Shown one piece after another: positions 26,388-34,984 of a stretch of 64,000 nucleotides of DNA (the stretch's first letter is position 1; each line of letters opens with the position of its first letter). Location: positions 1 to 64,000 of the forward strand of contig NZ_STGU01000001.1 of the NCBI RefSeq assembly GCF_004912135.1, in the 5' to 3' direction. Source of the DNA: Rhizobium rosettiformans W3 (GTDB lineage Bacteria; Pseudomonadota; Alphaproteobacteria; Rhizobiales; Rhizobiaceae). A model generated the notes under the pieces. The model was not told where the DNA came from, made no database searches, and saw only the letters and a list, made by a program, of their open reading frames with translations. Position numbers and translations under genes: made by a program.

Positions 26388-28142
26388 TCACCGGTCCAGA
26401 ATGGTTTTCAGGACGCGCCGCAGCTCGCTTTCGGGGTCCTTGACGGCGGCTTCCGCGCGCCAGGCGACGTGGTGGTCCGGGCGCACAAGAAGCGCGCCAG
26501 AATCGCGGATCTCGCGGGCGCGGGCCCAATCGCCGGAAAAGTCCTGCCAGGTCTGGCGGGGGCCGATCTTGTGAACCGTGATCGGCAGGCCAAACTCCTT
26601 CGACAGAGACTTCGCGGCCGCCACCCAGCCATCGCCCCCGATGCCGGTGAGAACGGTGAAGACGCCATGGCCGGTCAGATCAAGGCTGGAGACCTTTTCG
26701 CCTTCCGGCCCGAAAAGCCAGACATGCGGCAGGCGGGCGCCGGGCCAGGTAGTCGGCTGGTAGTGCAGTTCGGCATCCTTCTCGAAGGCCGGTTCCGGCT
26801 GCCCGTCGGTGACGATCGCGCCGGACTTGTAGCGCTGATTCATCTCAACGCCATGGGCGTCGAACTCGTAGACCTTGTGGGCAATCGCCTGGCGGATCGC
26901 CTCACGCTGTTTTTCCGCATCGTCCGTGTCGTTGCAGCGGGCGTCCATGTTCTCCTGCATCTTTACCGGATCGACGGAGTCGAGCAGGCCGAGCGCCTTG
27001 AAAATCGGGCCGAATTCCTCGATCGACTTGTTGGCGCGGGTGACGATCTGCTTGGCGACCGGTGCGCGTTCGGCCTGGTAGCTTTCGAGCAGGCCCATGC
27101 CGGCCTGGCCTCTGATAACGGCGGCGAGCTTCCAGGCAAGATTGAAGGCATCCTGGATCGAGGTATTGGATCCCAAGCCGTTCGACGGCGGATGGCGGTG
27201 GGTGGCATCGCCCATGCAGAAGACGCGGCCGTTCGACATGGTGGTTGCGTACATGTTGTTGACGGTCCAGGTGGAGACCGACTTGATCTTCGGCTGCAGA
27301 TCCTGGACGCCGACGAGATCGCGCACGACCTTGGTGGCGAAGGCATCATCGACGGCCGGTGCCGGCTGGTTGATGTCGTAACCCCAGACGATCAGCCACT
27401 CGTTCCATGGGCGGACCATGCGGACAAGGCCCATGCCGATGCCGCCGACATCCGCACCCGGCTGCAGCACCCAGTAGAGCACCGAGGGGCGGTGAGCGAC
27501 GTAGCGCGAGAGGTCGCATTCGAAGAGGATGTTCATCGAACCGGCGACGCCCATCTTGCCTTCGAAGGTAAGGCCCGCATGTTCGGCCACCTTGGAGTTG
27601 CCGCCATCGGCGCCGACCAGGAACTTCGAGCGCACGGTGAATTGCTTGCCGGTCAGGCGGTCAAGGCAAGTGGTGGTGACGCCGTCGGCATCCTGCACAT
27701 GGCTCACATATTCCGTCGACATGCGCGACTGCGCGCCACGCGAGCAGGCCGTCTTGAAGAGCAGCGGCTCCATATAGGTCTGCGGCAGGTCGTTCATCCG
27801 GCCGGGCGAGGAGAGGAGGTGTTCGGCGCGCGAGAGCGGATGGTTGCCCCAGCTCTGCATGCGGCCGATTTCTTCGCCGGCGACCGCCGTGCAGAAGACG
27901 TTCTGGCCCATCAGGTCTTGCTCGGTCGCGAACATATAGGCTTCGTCTTCGACGTCGCGGCCGAGATCGCGCAGAACCTCCATCGTGCGCTGGTTGGTGA
28001 TGTGGGCGCGCGGCGTGTTGGCCAGCCAGCGATAGCGGTTGATGACCATTGGCTCGAGGCCGTAGCTCGCGAGCAATGCGGCGGTTGCCGAGCCGGCCGG
28101 CCCGGTGCCGATGATCAGGACGTCGGTGGTGATGTCAGCCAT
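26388..28142 (-). CDS. FAD-dependent aromatic hydroxylase (phenol/chlorophenol monooxygenase type)
   Basis: The 584-residue protein starts with the FAD-binding Rossmann motif (VLIIGTGPAGSATAALLASYG) and has the second FAD motif GDATHRHPPSNGLGSNTSIQ, followed by DAFNLAWKL. This pattern and length match the TfdB/PheA class of NADPH flavoprotein hydroxylases, with a thioredoxin-like C-terminal domain. In the hydroxyquinol context it would hydroxylate a phenol or resorcinol to the ring-cleavage substrate. The start at 28142 follows GGGAGG; it overlaps the end of the upstream permease gene by 8 bp. Confidence 0.9.
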   Translation of the reverse strand: MADITTDVLIIGTGPAGSATAALLASYGLEPMVINRYRWLANTPRAHITNQRTMEVLRDLGRDVEDEAYMFATEQDLMGQNVFCTAVAGEEIGRMQSWGNHPLSRAEHLLSSPGRMNDLPQTYMEPLLFKTACSRGAQSRMSTEYVSHVQDADGVTTTCLDRLTGKQFTVRSKFLVGADGGNSKVAEHAGLTFEGKMGVAGSMNILFECDLSRYVAHRPSVLYWVLQPGADVGGIGMGLVRMVRPWNEWLIVWGYDINQPAPAVDDAFATKVVRDLVGVQDLQPKIKSVSTWTVNNMYATTMSNGRVFCMGDATHRHPPSNGLGSNTSIQDAFNLAWKLAAVIRGQAGMGLLESYQAERAPVAKQIVTRANKSIEEFGPIFKALGLLDSVDPVKMQENMDARCNDTDDAEKQREAIRQAIAHKVYEFDAHGVEMNQRYKSGAIVTDGQPEPAFEKDAELHYQPTTWPGARLPHVWLFGPEGEKVSSLDLTGHGVFTVLTGIGGDGWVAAAKSLSKEFGLPITVHKIGPRQTWQDFSGDWARAREIRDSGALLVRPDHHVAWRAEAAVKDPESELRRVLKTILDR

Positions 28143-29250
28143 GTGGCCCTCCCTTTGTCGTTTGTTCAAGCGATCCGCCTCTCAAGGTGCGACGGACCGG
28201 AAAGAGTTCGATGCCGGTGCGGTCGGTGATCAGGCCCCAGATCCCGCGCGGCGCAAACAGCATGGTGATGATGGCAATCGCCCCGAGCAGCAGCAGGTAC
28301 CAGGACCCGTAGCTCGACAGCGCATTCTGCATCAGGAAGAAGATGATGACGCCGACGATCGGCCCTTCGATGGTGCCGATGCCGCCGATGATGACGATGA
28401 ACAGCACATAGGCCGTCCAGTCGGTCAGCGAGAAGGCGGCATCGGGTGAGATACGGGCCTTCTGCAGATAGATGATCGCGCCGACGATGCCGGTGATGAA
28501 GGCGGTCGAGAGGTAGATCACGAGCTTCAGTCGGAGGGCATCGACTCCGAGAGCACGGGCGGCCGTCTCGTTGTCGCGGACGGCAGCAAGGCCCAAGCCC
28601 TGCTTGGAGCGTAGCAGGCGATAGACAAAGCCGATGGTCAGGACGAGAACCACCAATGCTAGCCAGAAGGCGACGGCGTCGGCTGCGGCTGCGGCCCGCA
28701 TGCCGAACCAGTCTTCAAGCAGGGCGACGCCGAACATGTCGCGCGTTGCCTCGCGCGGGAGCGACGTACCAGTGCCGCCGCCAAGCGCCTTCCACTGGGC
28801 AAAGAGCAGCCGGCCCACTTCGGCGATGACCCAGGTGCCGATGGCAAAATACGGACCGTAGAGGCGGAAGGCAAAGAACGCCGTCGGTATCGAGACCAGC
28901 ACTGCGAAGAGGCCGGCCAGCGGTATGGCCAGGATCGGGTCGAGGCCGAGAAGGATGACGAAGCCGAAGAGGGCATAGGCACCGCAGCCGACGAAGAGCT
29001 GCTGGCCGACGGAAATCAGCCCGGCGTAGCCGGCAAGCAGGTTCCAGCTTTGGGCGAGGGCCAGCATGGTCAGGATAAAGAAGAGGTCCTGCACCACGCC
29101 GCGCGAGACGACGAAGGGGGCGGCTGCCAGGAGCAGCACGAAGAGGATGGCTGCGATTGAAAACAGCGTGGAGAGGCGGGTGCGGGTTTCGACCCGCCAG
29201 GAAGGCGTCGGGCGCATGACGTTCGACAGGATGTCTCGGTTCGGGGTCAT
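28135..29250 (-). CDS. Branched-chain amino acid-type ABC permease (LivM)
   Basis: The 371-residue membrane protein has the LivM pattern: GYAGLISVGQQLFVGCGAYAL in the first half and the 'AVRDNETAARALGVD' loop with 'GGIGTIEGPIVGVIIFF' in the second. It belongs to a HAAT-type importer; here the aromatic catabolic genes suggest an aromatic acid or phenol as cargo. The start at 29250 is preceded by GAGGTGAC and lies 7 bp after the livH stop. Confidence 0.92.
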   Translation of the reverse strand: MTPNRDILSNVMRPTPSWRVETRTRLSTLFSIAAILFVLLLAAAPFVVSRGVVQDLFFILTMLALAQSWNLLAGYAGLISVGQQLFVGCGAYALFGFVILLGLDPILAIPLAGLFAVLVSIPTAFFAFRLYGPYFAIGTWVIAEVGRLLFAQWKALGGGTGTSLPREATRDMFGVALLEDWFGMRAAAAADAVAFWLALVVLVLTIGFVYRLLRSKQGLGLAAVRDNETAARALGVDALRLKLVIYLSTAFITGIVGAIIYLQKARISPDAAFSLTDWTAYVLFIVIIGGIGTIEGPIVGVIIFFLMQNALSSYGSWYLLLLGAIAIITMLFAPRGIWGLITDRTGIELFPVRRTLRGGSLEQTTKGGPHG

Positions 29251-29257
29251 CGTCACC

Positions 29258-30121
29258 TCAATCGACAGCGCGCGGGAAGAGACCCCGCGGGCGGAACAGC
29301 AGGACCAGCAGGAAGGCGATATGGCCCGAGAGGATCTGCCATTCCGGGTTGATAGCGGCTCCGAACGTTTGTGCGACACCCAGAATGATGCCCCCGGCAA
29401 GCGTGCCCCAGAGTGAGCCGAGGCCGCCGATGATAACGGCTTCGAAGGCGTAGATCAGGCGTGCCGGACCGGCGGTCGGATCGAAATTGGCGCGGGTGCC
29501 GAGATAAAGCGCGGCGATCGTGACGATCACCATGGCAAGGCCTGTTGCGATGGCAAAGATCTGGTTCGGACGGATGCCCATCAGGCCGGCCGTCACCACG
29601 TCGTCGGAAGTTGCGCGGAAGGCACGGCCCAGCGCCGTCTTGTAGATCAGCTGGTTGAGACCGACGATGACCAGGATCGCTGAGGTGAAGGTCAGCAGCG
29701 GCATGACGCCGGCATTGATGCCACCGAGCGAGAGCGATGCCTGCTCCAGGGCGCCAGCCGGGATGCGCTGGCTGTCCGCGGTAAAGGCTTCGAGCAAGCC
29801 GTTCTGGATGACGATCGACAAGCCGAAGGTGACGAGCAGCGGCGGCAGGATGTCCTTGCCGAGTGTGCGGTTCAGCAGGTGATATTGCAGCAGGTAGCCG
29901 ATCGCGAACATCAGCGGACCGGCGATCAGGGCCGCCAGGAATGGATTGAGCCCGAGCGTCGACACGAGCAGCAGGATGAGGAAGGCGGCAAAGACGATGA
30001 GGTCGCCATGGGCGAGATTGACCAGCCGCATGATGCCGAAAACGAGCGACAGGCCGGCGGCGAAGAGGGCGTAGAGCCCGCCGAGCAGGATGCCCTGGAG
30101 AATGGTATCAAGCCAGTTCAT
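29258..30121 (-). CDS. Branched-chain amino acid-type ABC permease (LivH)
   Basis: The 287-residue membrane protein has typical LivH stretches (GILLGGLYALFAAGLSLVFG, RLVNLAHGDLI, and EAVIIGGLGSLWGTLAGG). It forms the translocation pore with the LivM-type partner. It overlaps the upstream ATPase gene by 14 bp. Confidence 0.93.
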   Translation of the reverse strand: MNWLDTILQGILLGGLYALFAAGLSLVFGIMRLVNLAHGDLIVFAAFLILLLVSTLGLNPFLAALIAGPLMFAIGYLLQYHLLNRTLGKDILPPLLVTFGLSIVIQNGLLEAFTADSQRIPAGALEQASLSLGGINAGVMPLLTFTSAILVIVGLNQLIYKTALGRAFRATSDDVVTAGLMGIRPNQIFAIATGLAMVIVTIAALYLGTRANFDPTAGPARLIYAFEAVIIGGLGSLWGTLAGGIILGVAQTFGAAINPEWQILSGHIAFLLVLLFRPRGLFPRAVD

Positions 30122-30827
30122 TGGGCTCCGCTCCGAAATAGGCCGCGTGGATGTCGGCGCGGTCGAGCTCTGCCGGGCGCCCTTCGAGCGTGACCCGACC
30201 TTCCATCATGCAATAGACGCGGTCTGCAACCTGCAGCGCTTGGGCGATATCCTGCTCGACGATGACGATGGCGGCACCCGTCTCCCGGATGCGTGGGAAG
30301 GCAGCGTAGATGTCCTTGATGACGACGGGGGCGAGGCCGAGGCTCAACTCGTCGCAGAGCAGCACTTCGGGATTCGACATCAGCGCCCGGCCGATGGCAA
30401 CCATCTGCTGCTGCCCACCGGACAGGGCCGTCGAGGGATTGCGACGGCGCTCCCTCAGGATCGGGAAAAGCTCATAGACTGTTTCGAGCGACCAGGGACC
30501 GCTTACCTTTCGGCCGTGGCGACCGACGAGCAGGTTTTCCTCGACCGTCAGCGAGGGGAAAAGCCGGCGGCCTTCCGGCACCAGCGCAATGCCGCGGGCC
30601 ATGACGTCGGGGGCGGCGAGCGCGCCGATCGGTTCGTTCTTGTGGCGGATCGCATCCGGTTGGTTGCGCAGGACACCCGCAATGGATCGCATCAGTGTCG
30701 ATTTGCCCGCGCCATTGGCGCCGATCACGGCAATCGTCTCCCCGGGATTGAGGACGAGGTCGACGCCGAACAGGGCCTGGAAGTCGCCGTAGAAGGCGGT
30801 GAGGTTCTTCGTTTCGATGAGGCTCAC
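30108..30827 (-). CDS. ABC transporter ATPase, LivF type
   Basis: The 239-residue ATPase has Walker A GANGAGKST, signature LSGGQQQMVAIGRAL, Walker B EVLLCDELSLGLAP and the LivF-typical 'GIALVPEGRRLFPSLTVEENL'. I use the GTG at 30827, preceded by GGAGG and 2 bp after the livG stop; the frame is open further upstream but only as antisense of coding sequence. Unusually the Walker B reads DELS where DEPS is usual. Confidence 0.91.
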   Translation of the reverse strand: MSLIETKNLTAFYGDFQALFGVDLVLNPGETIAVIGANGAGKSTLMRSIAGVLRNQPDAIRHKNEPIGALAAPDVMARGIALVPEGRRLFPSLTVEENLLVGRHGRKVSGPWSLETVYELFPILRERRRNPSTALSGGQQQMVAIGRALMSNPEVLLCDELSLGLAPVVIKDIYAAFPRIRETGAAIVIVEQDIAQALQVADRVYCMMEGRVTLEGRPAELDRADIHAAYFGAEPNELA

Positions 30828-30829
30828 GG

Positions 30830-31549
30830 TCAGACCTCCATGCCCAGATAGATTTCGCGCACCTCGCGCGAATTCATGATGGTCTGCGGATCGCCATGGC
30901 CGATGACCCGTCCGAAGTTCAGGACGAGGATTTTCTCCGCGACCGCGTTCAACGCATGCAACACGTGCTCGATCCAGATGATAGCCATGCCGCGCTGATG
31001 CACGCGCTTGATCGTGGCGACCAGCTGACGACACTCGCCTTCGGTCAGCCCGCCGGCAATCTCGTCGAGCAACAAAAGCTTGGGCCTGGTGGCTAGAGCC
31101 CGAGCGAGTTCCAGCCGTTTGCGCTCGAGCAGAGTGAGGCTGCCTGCCGGGCGGTTGGCCTTGGCGATGAGGCCGGTCTCTACGAGGATCTCGGCGCAGA
31201 ACTCGGCGACGTCGGCTTCGCTGCTTTCGCTGCCGAAGGCGCCGGCGACGAGCAGGTTCTCGTAGACCGTCAGCCGCTCAAAAGGCTGGGGGATCTGGAA
31301 GGTGCGGCCCATGCCGGCGAAACAGCGCTGCATCGGCGGGACATTCGTCACGTTGCGACCATCGAAATGGACAGTGCCCCTGGCGACGGAGAGGTTGCCG
31401 GTGATCAGATTGAACAGCGTCGACTTGCCGGCGCCATTCGGTCCGATGACGCCGAGCGCCTCGCCTGCTTCGACGGAAAACGAGATATCCTCGGCGACCA
31501 CGAGGGCCCCGAAGGACTTCGACACACCATTCAGTTCCAGGATCGGCAT
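30830..31549 (-). CDS. ABC transporter ATPase, LivG type
   Basis: The 239-residue ATPase has Walker A GPNGAGKST, 'GMGRTFQIPQPFERLTVYENL' typical of LivG, signature-like LTLLERKRLELARAL and Walker B KLLLLDEIAGGL. LivG proteins have the same non-canonical signature. The start at 31549 follows GGAGGAG. It is separated from the binding-protein gene by a 68-bp gap with a strong hairpin. Confidence 0.92.
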   Translation of the reverse strand: MPILELNGVSKSFGALVVAEDISFSVEAGEALGVIGPNGAGKSTLFNLITGNLSVARGTVHFDGRNVTNVPPMQRCFAGMGRTFQIPQPFERLTVYENLLVAGAFGSESSEADVAEFCAEILVETGLIAKANRPAGSLTLLERKRLELARALATRPKLLLLDEIAGGLTEGECRQLVATIKRVHQRGMAIIWIEHVLHALNAVAEKILVLNFGRVIGHGDPQTIMNSREVREIYLGMEV

Positions 31550-31570
31550 GGACACTCCTCCGTCAGGCTT

Positions 31571-31597
31571 GCGGCGCCCGCAAGGACGGGGCACCGC
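31571..31597 (-). promoter_or_regulatory. Intercistronic hairpin after the binding-protein gene
   Basis: A 9-bp stem (arms 31571-31579 and 31589-31597, one G-T pair on the transcript) with a 9-base loop lies between the binding-protein gene and livG. No U-tract follows, so an mRNA-stabilising element, giving more binding protein than membrane parts, is more likely than a terminator. Confidence 0.55.
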
Positions 31598-31617
31598 AGC
31601 CACATGCTTCACAGGGT

Positions 31618-32898
31618 TCAGCTCAGCGCTTCCATCTTGCCGCCGAGCGGGATGTTCGGCGCCTGTCCGTTTTCGACGACGACCAGATCGTAACCGCCGC
31701 CGGATTTGAGCCGCCACTGGCCACCGACAAGCGGGGTCTTGGCGACGTTTTTCTGGGCGAAAGGCGGCAGGTTGGCGTTGTTCCAGGCGATCGGGCCGAC
31801 CAGCGTGTCGAGCTTGGTTTCGCCGATGGCCTTGGCTACCGCATCGCCGTCCGTCACGTCCTCCGCACGCTTCATGACGTCGACCGCCAGTTCGAACAGC
31901 GCATGGGCAAAGCCGATCGGCTGTGTCCAGGGGCGACCGGTCGCGGTTGTGAAGGCCGTTGCCACATCGGCAGCTGTCTCGCCTGTCAGCGAGGACTTGA
32001 AAGGATGAGACGGCGTCCACCAGACTTCGGTCGAGAGGTTGTGGCCGGCATCGCCCAGGGCTTCGACAGTCTGCGGGAAGAGCAGCGCCTTGCCGATCGA
32101 GGCGATCTTGGGTTTGAGGCCCTGCTGCTTGGCCTGGTTCCAGAAGGTGGTGAGGTCAGGCGGGATCATCACGCCGGTCAGGATCTCTGTCTCGGCCTGT
32201 TTGAAGGCGTTGATCTGGGCAGAGAAATCGTCCGTCAGGTTCTGGTAGCGGCCGGTGTCGGTCAGGCCATAGTCGAGCTTCTCAAGCACCGGCGGGAAAC
32301 CGACCACCTTGTCACCCCAGGCATTGCCGTCGCCATCGTTCGGGAAGAGACCGCCGACCTTTTTATTGGTTTCGATCTGGCCCCACATGCCGGTGAAGAC
32401 GGCGATGATGTCCTCAAGACCCCAGAAGAAGTGATAGGCGTAGTTGAAGGGCTTCCAGCTTGCGGGATCGCCGGGATTGCCCTGCTGGCCGATGAACCAG
32501 GGCTGCCAGGGGGCAACCGTGGACAGGCAGGGGATCTGCTCGGCTTCGCAGGTGGTTGAGACCGGATTGGTGGTTTCCGGCGTCGAGGAGACGAGCATCA
32601 AGTTGATTTCGTCGTCGACGATCAGTTCCTTGGCGACTTCGGCGGCGCGGTTCGGATTGGACTGGCTGTCCTTGACCACGACCTCGTAGTTCAGGCCCAT
32701 CTTCTTCGTCGTGGCGAGGAAGCTGTCGATGACGAATTTGTCGGCTTCACCGAAGGCAGCGAGCGGCCCGGTCTGCGGGCTGACATAGCCGAGTTTCACC
32801 GCCGCTGACTGCGCAATCGCAGGGGCCGCAAGGCCCGAGGTCGCCAGCACGGCGCCGCCGGCTGCCGTCGTCTGCAAGAATTTGCGTCGCGTAATCAT
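31618..32898 (-). CDS. Liv-type ABC substrate-binding protein, Tat-exported
   Basis: The 426-residue protein has a twin-arginine signal (TRRKFLQTTAAGGAVLATSG ending APAIAQ) and a type I periplasmic-binding fold (KLGYVSPQTGPLAAFGEADK). It is the binding component of the Liv-type importer in the hydroxyquinol operon. The start at 32898 follows GGGAGGAAAC. A close paralogue (same signal layout and PQTGPLA start) lies at 35970-37244 in the neighbouring aromatic module. Confidence 0.92.
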   Translation of the reverse strand: MITRRKFLQTTAAGGAVLATSGLAAPAIAQSAAVKLGYVSPQTGPLAAFGEADKFVIDSFLATTKKMGLNYEVVVKDSQSNPNRAAEVAKELIVDDEINLMLVSSTPETTNPVSTTCEAEQIPCLSTVAPWQPWFIGQQGNPGDPASWKPFNYAYHFFWGLEDIIAVFTGMWGQIETNKKVGGLFPNDGDGNAWGDKVVGFPPVLEKLDYGLTDTGRYQNLTDDFSAQINAFKQAETEILTGVMIPPDLTTFWNQAKQQGLKPKIASIGKALLFPQTVEALGDAGHNLSTEVWWTPSHPFKSSLTGETAADVATAFTTATGRPWTQPIGFAHALFELAVDVMKRAEDVTDGDAVAKAIGETKLDTLVGPIAWNNANLPPFAQKNVAKTPLVGGQWRLKSGGGYDLVVVENGQAPNIPLGGKMEALS

Positions 32899-32959
32899 GT
32901 TTCCTCCCATCATCGTCTCTCCTCCCAAAGAGCGCGCAGCGCGCGAGATGTCGTCTCGG

Positions 32960-34015
32960 TCAGTCGGGCCTGATGCCCTCCCAGGCCTGTTGCAGAAGTG
33001 TGCGGATCGAGATCCGGTCGATCGGACGCGGATTCCAGTAGGGGTTTTCCGTAGCGATATCGGCAGCGCGATCGAGATCGGCTTCAGTGAGCCCGAAATC
33101 CTTAAGCGACAGCGGTGCGCCGATCGACTTGGCAAAGTCCCAGAGACCACCGCCGATGGAGCCGCCGAAGAGTTCGGCGGCGCCTGAGAGTTCCGCTTGC
33201 GCGGCCTCGGCATTGAAAGCGGCCGTGTGCGGCAGCATGACCGCATGGGTTTCTGCATGCGGCGTATCGAAGGAGCCGCCCAGCGTGTGGCAGATCTTGT
33301 GGTGCAGTGCCATGCCGACGGTGCCGAGCACGGTGCCGCAGAGCCAGGCGCCATAAAGCGCCTCTGCCCGCGCATCGGGGTCATGAGGGCTCTTCACCAG
33401 AACAGGAAGGCTGTCCCGGAATGCCCGCAGACCGTCGAGCGCCATCAGCGTCGAGACCGGATTGCGGTCCTGGGCATAGAGGCCCTCGACCGCATGGGCC
33501 ATGGCGTTCAGGCCACTTGTAACGCTCATGCCGACGGGAAGTCCGAGGGTGAGGTCCGGATCGTAGATAACGACTTCCGGCAGGATGCTCGCGTTTCGGA
33601 CCGTGGTCTTTCGGCCGCCTTCGGTCTGGCCGAGGATCGGCGTGACTTCGGAGCCGGCATAGGTCGTGGGGATGACGACCTGCGGCAGATCGGTGCGGTA
33701 GGCAATCGCCTTACCGAGCCCTGTGGTGGAGCCGCCGCCGAGCGAAACAACGCAGTCGGCTTGCGCGTCTTTGACAACCTTCAGCGCCGTCTCCGTCACA
33801 TCCACGGGCGTGTGCATGACGGCGCCGGCGAAGACGCCAACGGAGAGTTTATCCAGGCGGTCCGACAGGGCTTCGGCATCCGCCTTCTGGTGCGGCGTTG
33901 CGAGGACCAGCGCACGGCGGCAGCCGAGGGACTCTACCGCGCTGCTCACGTCTGCGCTGCGGCCGGAGCCGAAGAGGATACGCGCCGGGCTGCCGGCATA
34001 GGTGAAGCTCTTCAT
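32960..34015 (-). CDS. Maleylacetate reductase (iron-type alcohol dehydrogenase family)
   Basis: The 351-residue protein fits the maleylacetate reductase branch of Fe-type alcohol dehydrogenases: GGGSTTGLGKAIA nucleotide-binding loop, PTTYAGSEVTPI, and HHKICHTLGGSFDTPHAETH with the metal-site histidines. It reduces maleylacetate to 3-oxoadipate using NAD(P)H, the step after hydroxyquinol cleavage. It overlaps the upstream dioxygenase stop by 4 bp, the same order as in known hydroxyquinol/resorcinol operons. Confidence 0.93.
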   Translation of the reverse strand: MKSFTYAGSPARILFGSGRSADVSSAVESLGCRRALVLATPHQKADAEALSDRLDKLSVGVFAGAVMHTPVDVTETALKVVKDAQADCVVSLGGGSTTGLGKAIAYRTDLPQVVIPTTYAGSEVTPILGQTEGGRKTTVRNASILPEVVIYDPDLTLGLPVGMSVTSGLNAMAHAVEGLYAQDRNPVSTLMALDGLRAFRDSLPVLVKSPHDPDARAEALYGAWLCGTVLGTVGMALHHKICHTLGGSFDTPHAETHAVMLPHTAAFNAEAAQAELSGAAELFGGSIGGGLWDFAKSIGAPLSLKDFGLTEADLDRAADIATENPYWNPRPIDRISIRTLLQQAWEGIRPD

Positions 34016-34884
34016 TTGCCCCTCCCGGGTCGTGCGCGGACCATGACGAATCTGACTCTGATGCGCGAGGCGGGTTTTCCGTCAATCACAGTCTGCTCGA
34101 TCGGATGCACCAGTTCCGGCCGGACGCCGAACAGCGCATCTTCACCGAGCCTCGGATCCTCGGCGTCGTAGATATGAGTGGTAATCGTCTCGAAACCCGG
34201 TGCGCGCACGACGAAATGCAGATGCGCGGGACGGTGCAGCGGATAGCCCGCCTGGGCGAACAGCCGTCCCACGGGTCCGTCACCGGGGACGCCGTAGCCG
34301 GCCGGACGGACCGTGCGATAGTGGAACTTGCCGTCCTGATCGGGGCGAAACAGACCCCGCAGGTTGAATTCCGGCTGCAGATCCGGCTGCTGGTTTTCAT
34401 AATAGCCTTCTGCGTTCGCCTGCCATGTGATGATCTCGGCGGTCGTGATCGGCAGGCCGTCGAGATCTTCGACGCGGCCCTCGACCAACAACGGTAAGCC
34501 TGCGCCATCCAGCGATATGGAGCTGCCCAATGCCCGCTCAGGGGTGTCGGTCCGGAAGAAGGGGCCGCGGATCGTGTTGGGCGTTGCGCCGGATGGGCGG
34601 CGGGAATTGATCTCTTCGACAAGTGCAGAGGCGCCGACGAGATCGGAAAACAGCACCCATTCCTGGCGGCGTTCGTCCGAGGCGTGGCCGACTTCGGTCA
34701 GGAAGTCGAGGACCTTGCGCCATTGCTCCTGGGTCGGGCGGAATTCCTTGATGAGATCGTGGACGTGGCAGACCACGGCAGAGAGGAGCCGCGCGGTTGC
34801 ATCATCGGGCGTTCCGAAGCGGCTGGTGAATGCCTCGGCCGAGGTCGCTTCGTCGAAGGTGATGAGGTCTGCGGCCCGCGACAT
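34012..34884 (-). CDS. Intradiol dioxygenase, probable hydroxyquinol 1,2-dioxygenase
   Basis: The 290-residue enzyme has the same ligands at the same numbers as its paralogue downstream: Tyr162, Tyr197, His221, His223 (RPAHLHF). The N-terminal helical linker domain (FRPTQEQWRKVLDFLTEVGHASDE) is typical of hydroxyquinol/catechol dioxygenases. It is first in the nine-gene operon, is coupled to maleylacetate reductase, and is divergent from a LysR gene, so it is the better candidate for the main hydroxyquinol 1,2-dioxygenase. Confidence 0.9.
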   Translation of the reverse strand: MSRAADLITFDEATSAEAFTSRFGTPDDATARLLSAVVCHVHDLIKEFRPTQEQWRKVLDFLTEVGHASDERRQEWVLFSDLVGASALVEEINSRRPSGATPNTIRGPFFRTDTPERALGSSISLDGAGLPLLVEGRVEDLDGLPITTAEIITWQANAEGYYENQQPDLQPEFNLRGLFRPDQDGKFHYRTVRPAGYGVPGDGPVGRLFAQAGYPLHRPAHLHFVVRAPGFETITTHIYDAEDPRLGEDALFGVRPELVHPIEQTVIDGKPASRIRVRFVMVRARPGRGK

Positions 34885-34969
34885 GCATCTCCTCCCAAAT
34901 CTGCATTGCTGGTCGAGTGGAAGCTAGCAGGGTCTGCATACAGGATTGATGATTTGTTTGGGTGGCAAT

Positions 34970-34984
34970 ATAACAATCCGTTAT
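34970..34984. promoter_or_regulatory. LysR-type operator over the regulator's start codon
   Basis: ATAAC-aatcc-GTTAT is a perfect 5-5-5 inverted repeat whose right arm runs into the ATG of the LysR gene. It contains a T-N11-A core, the usual LysR binding pattern. The other LysR gene in the window has the same geometry at 39079-39093. Confidence 0.6.
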
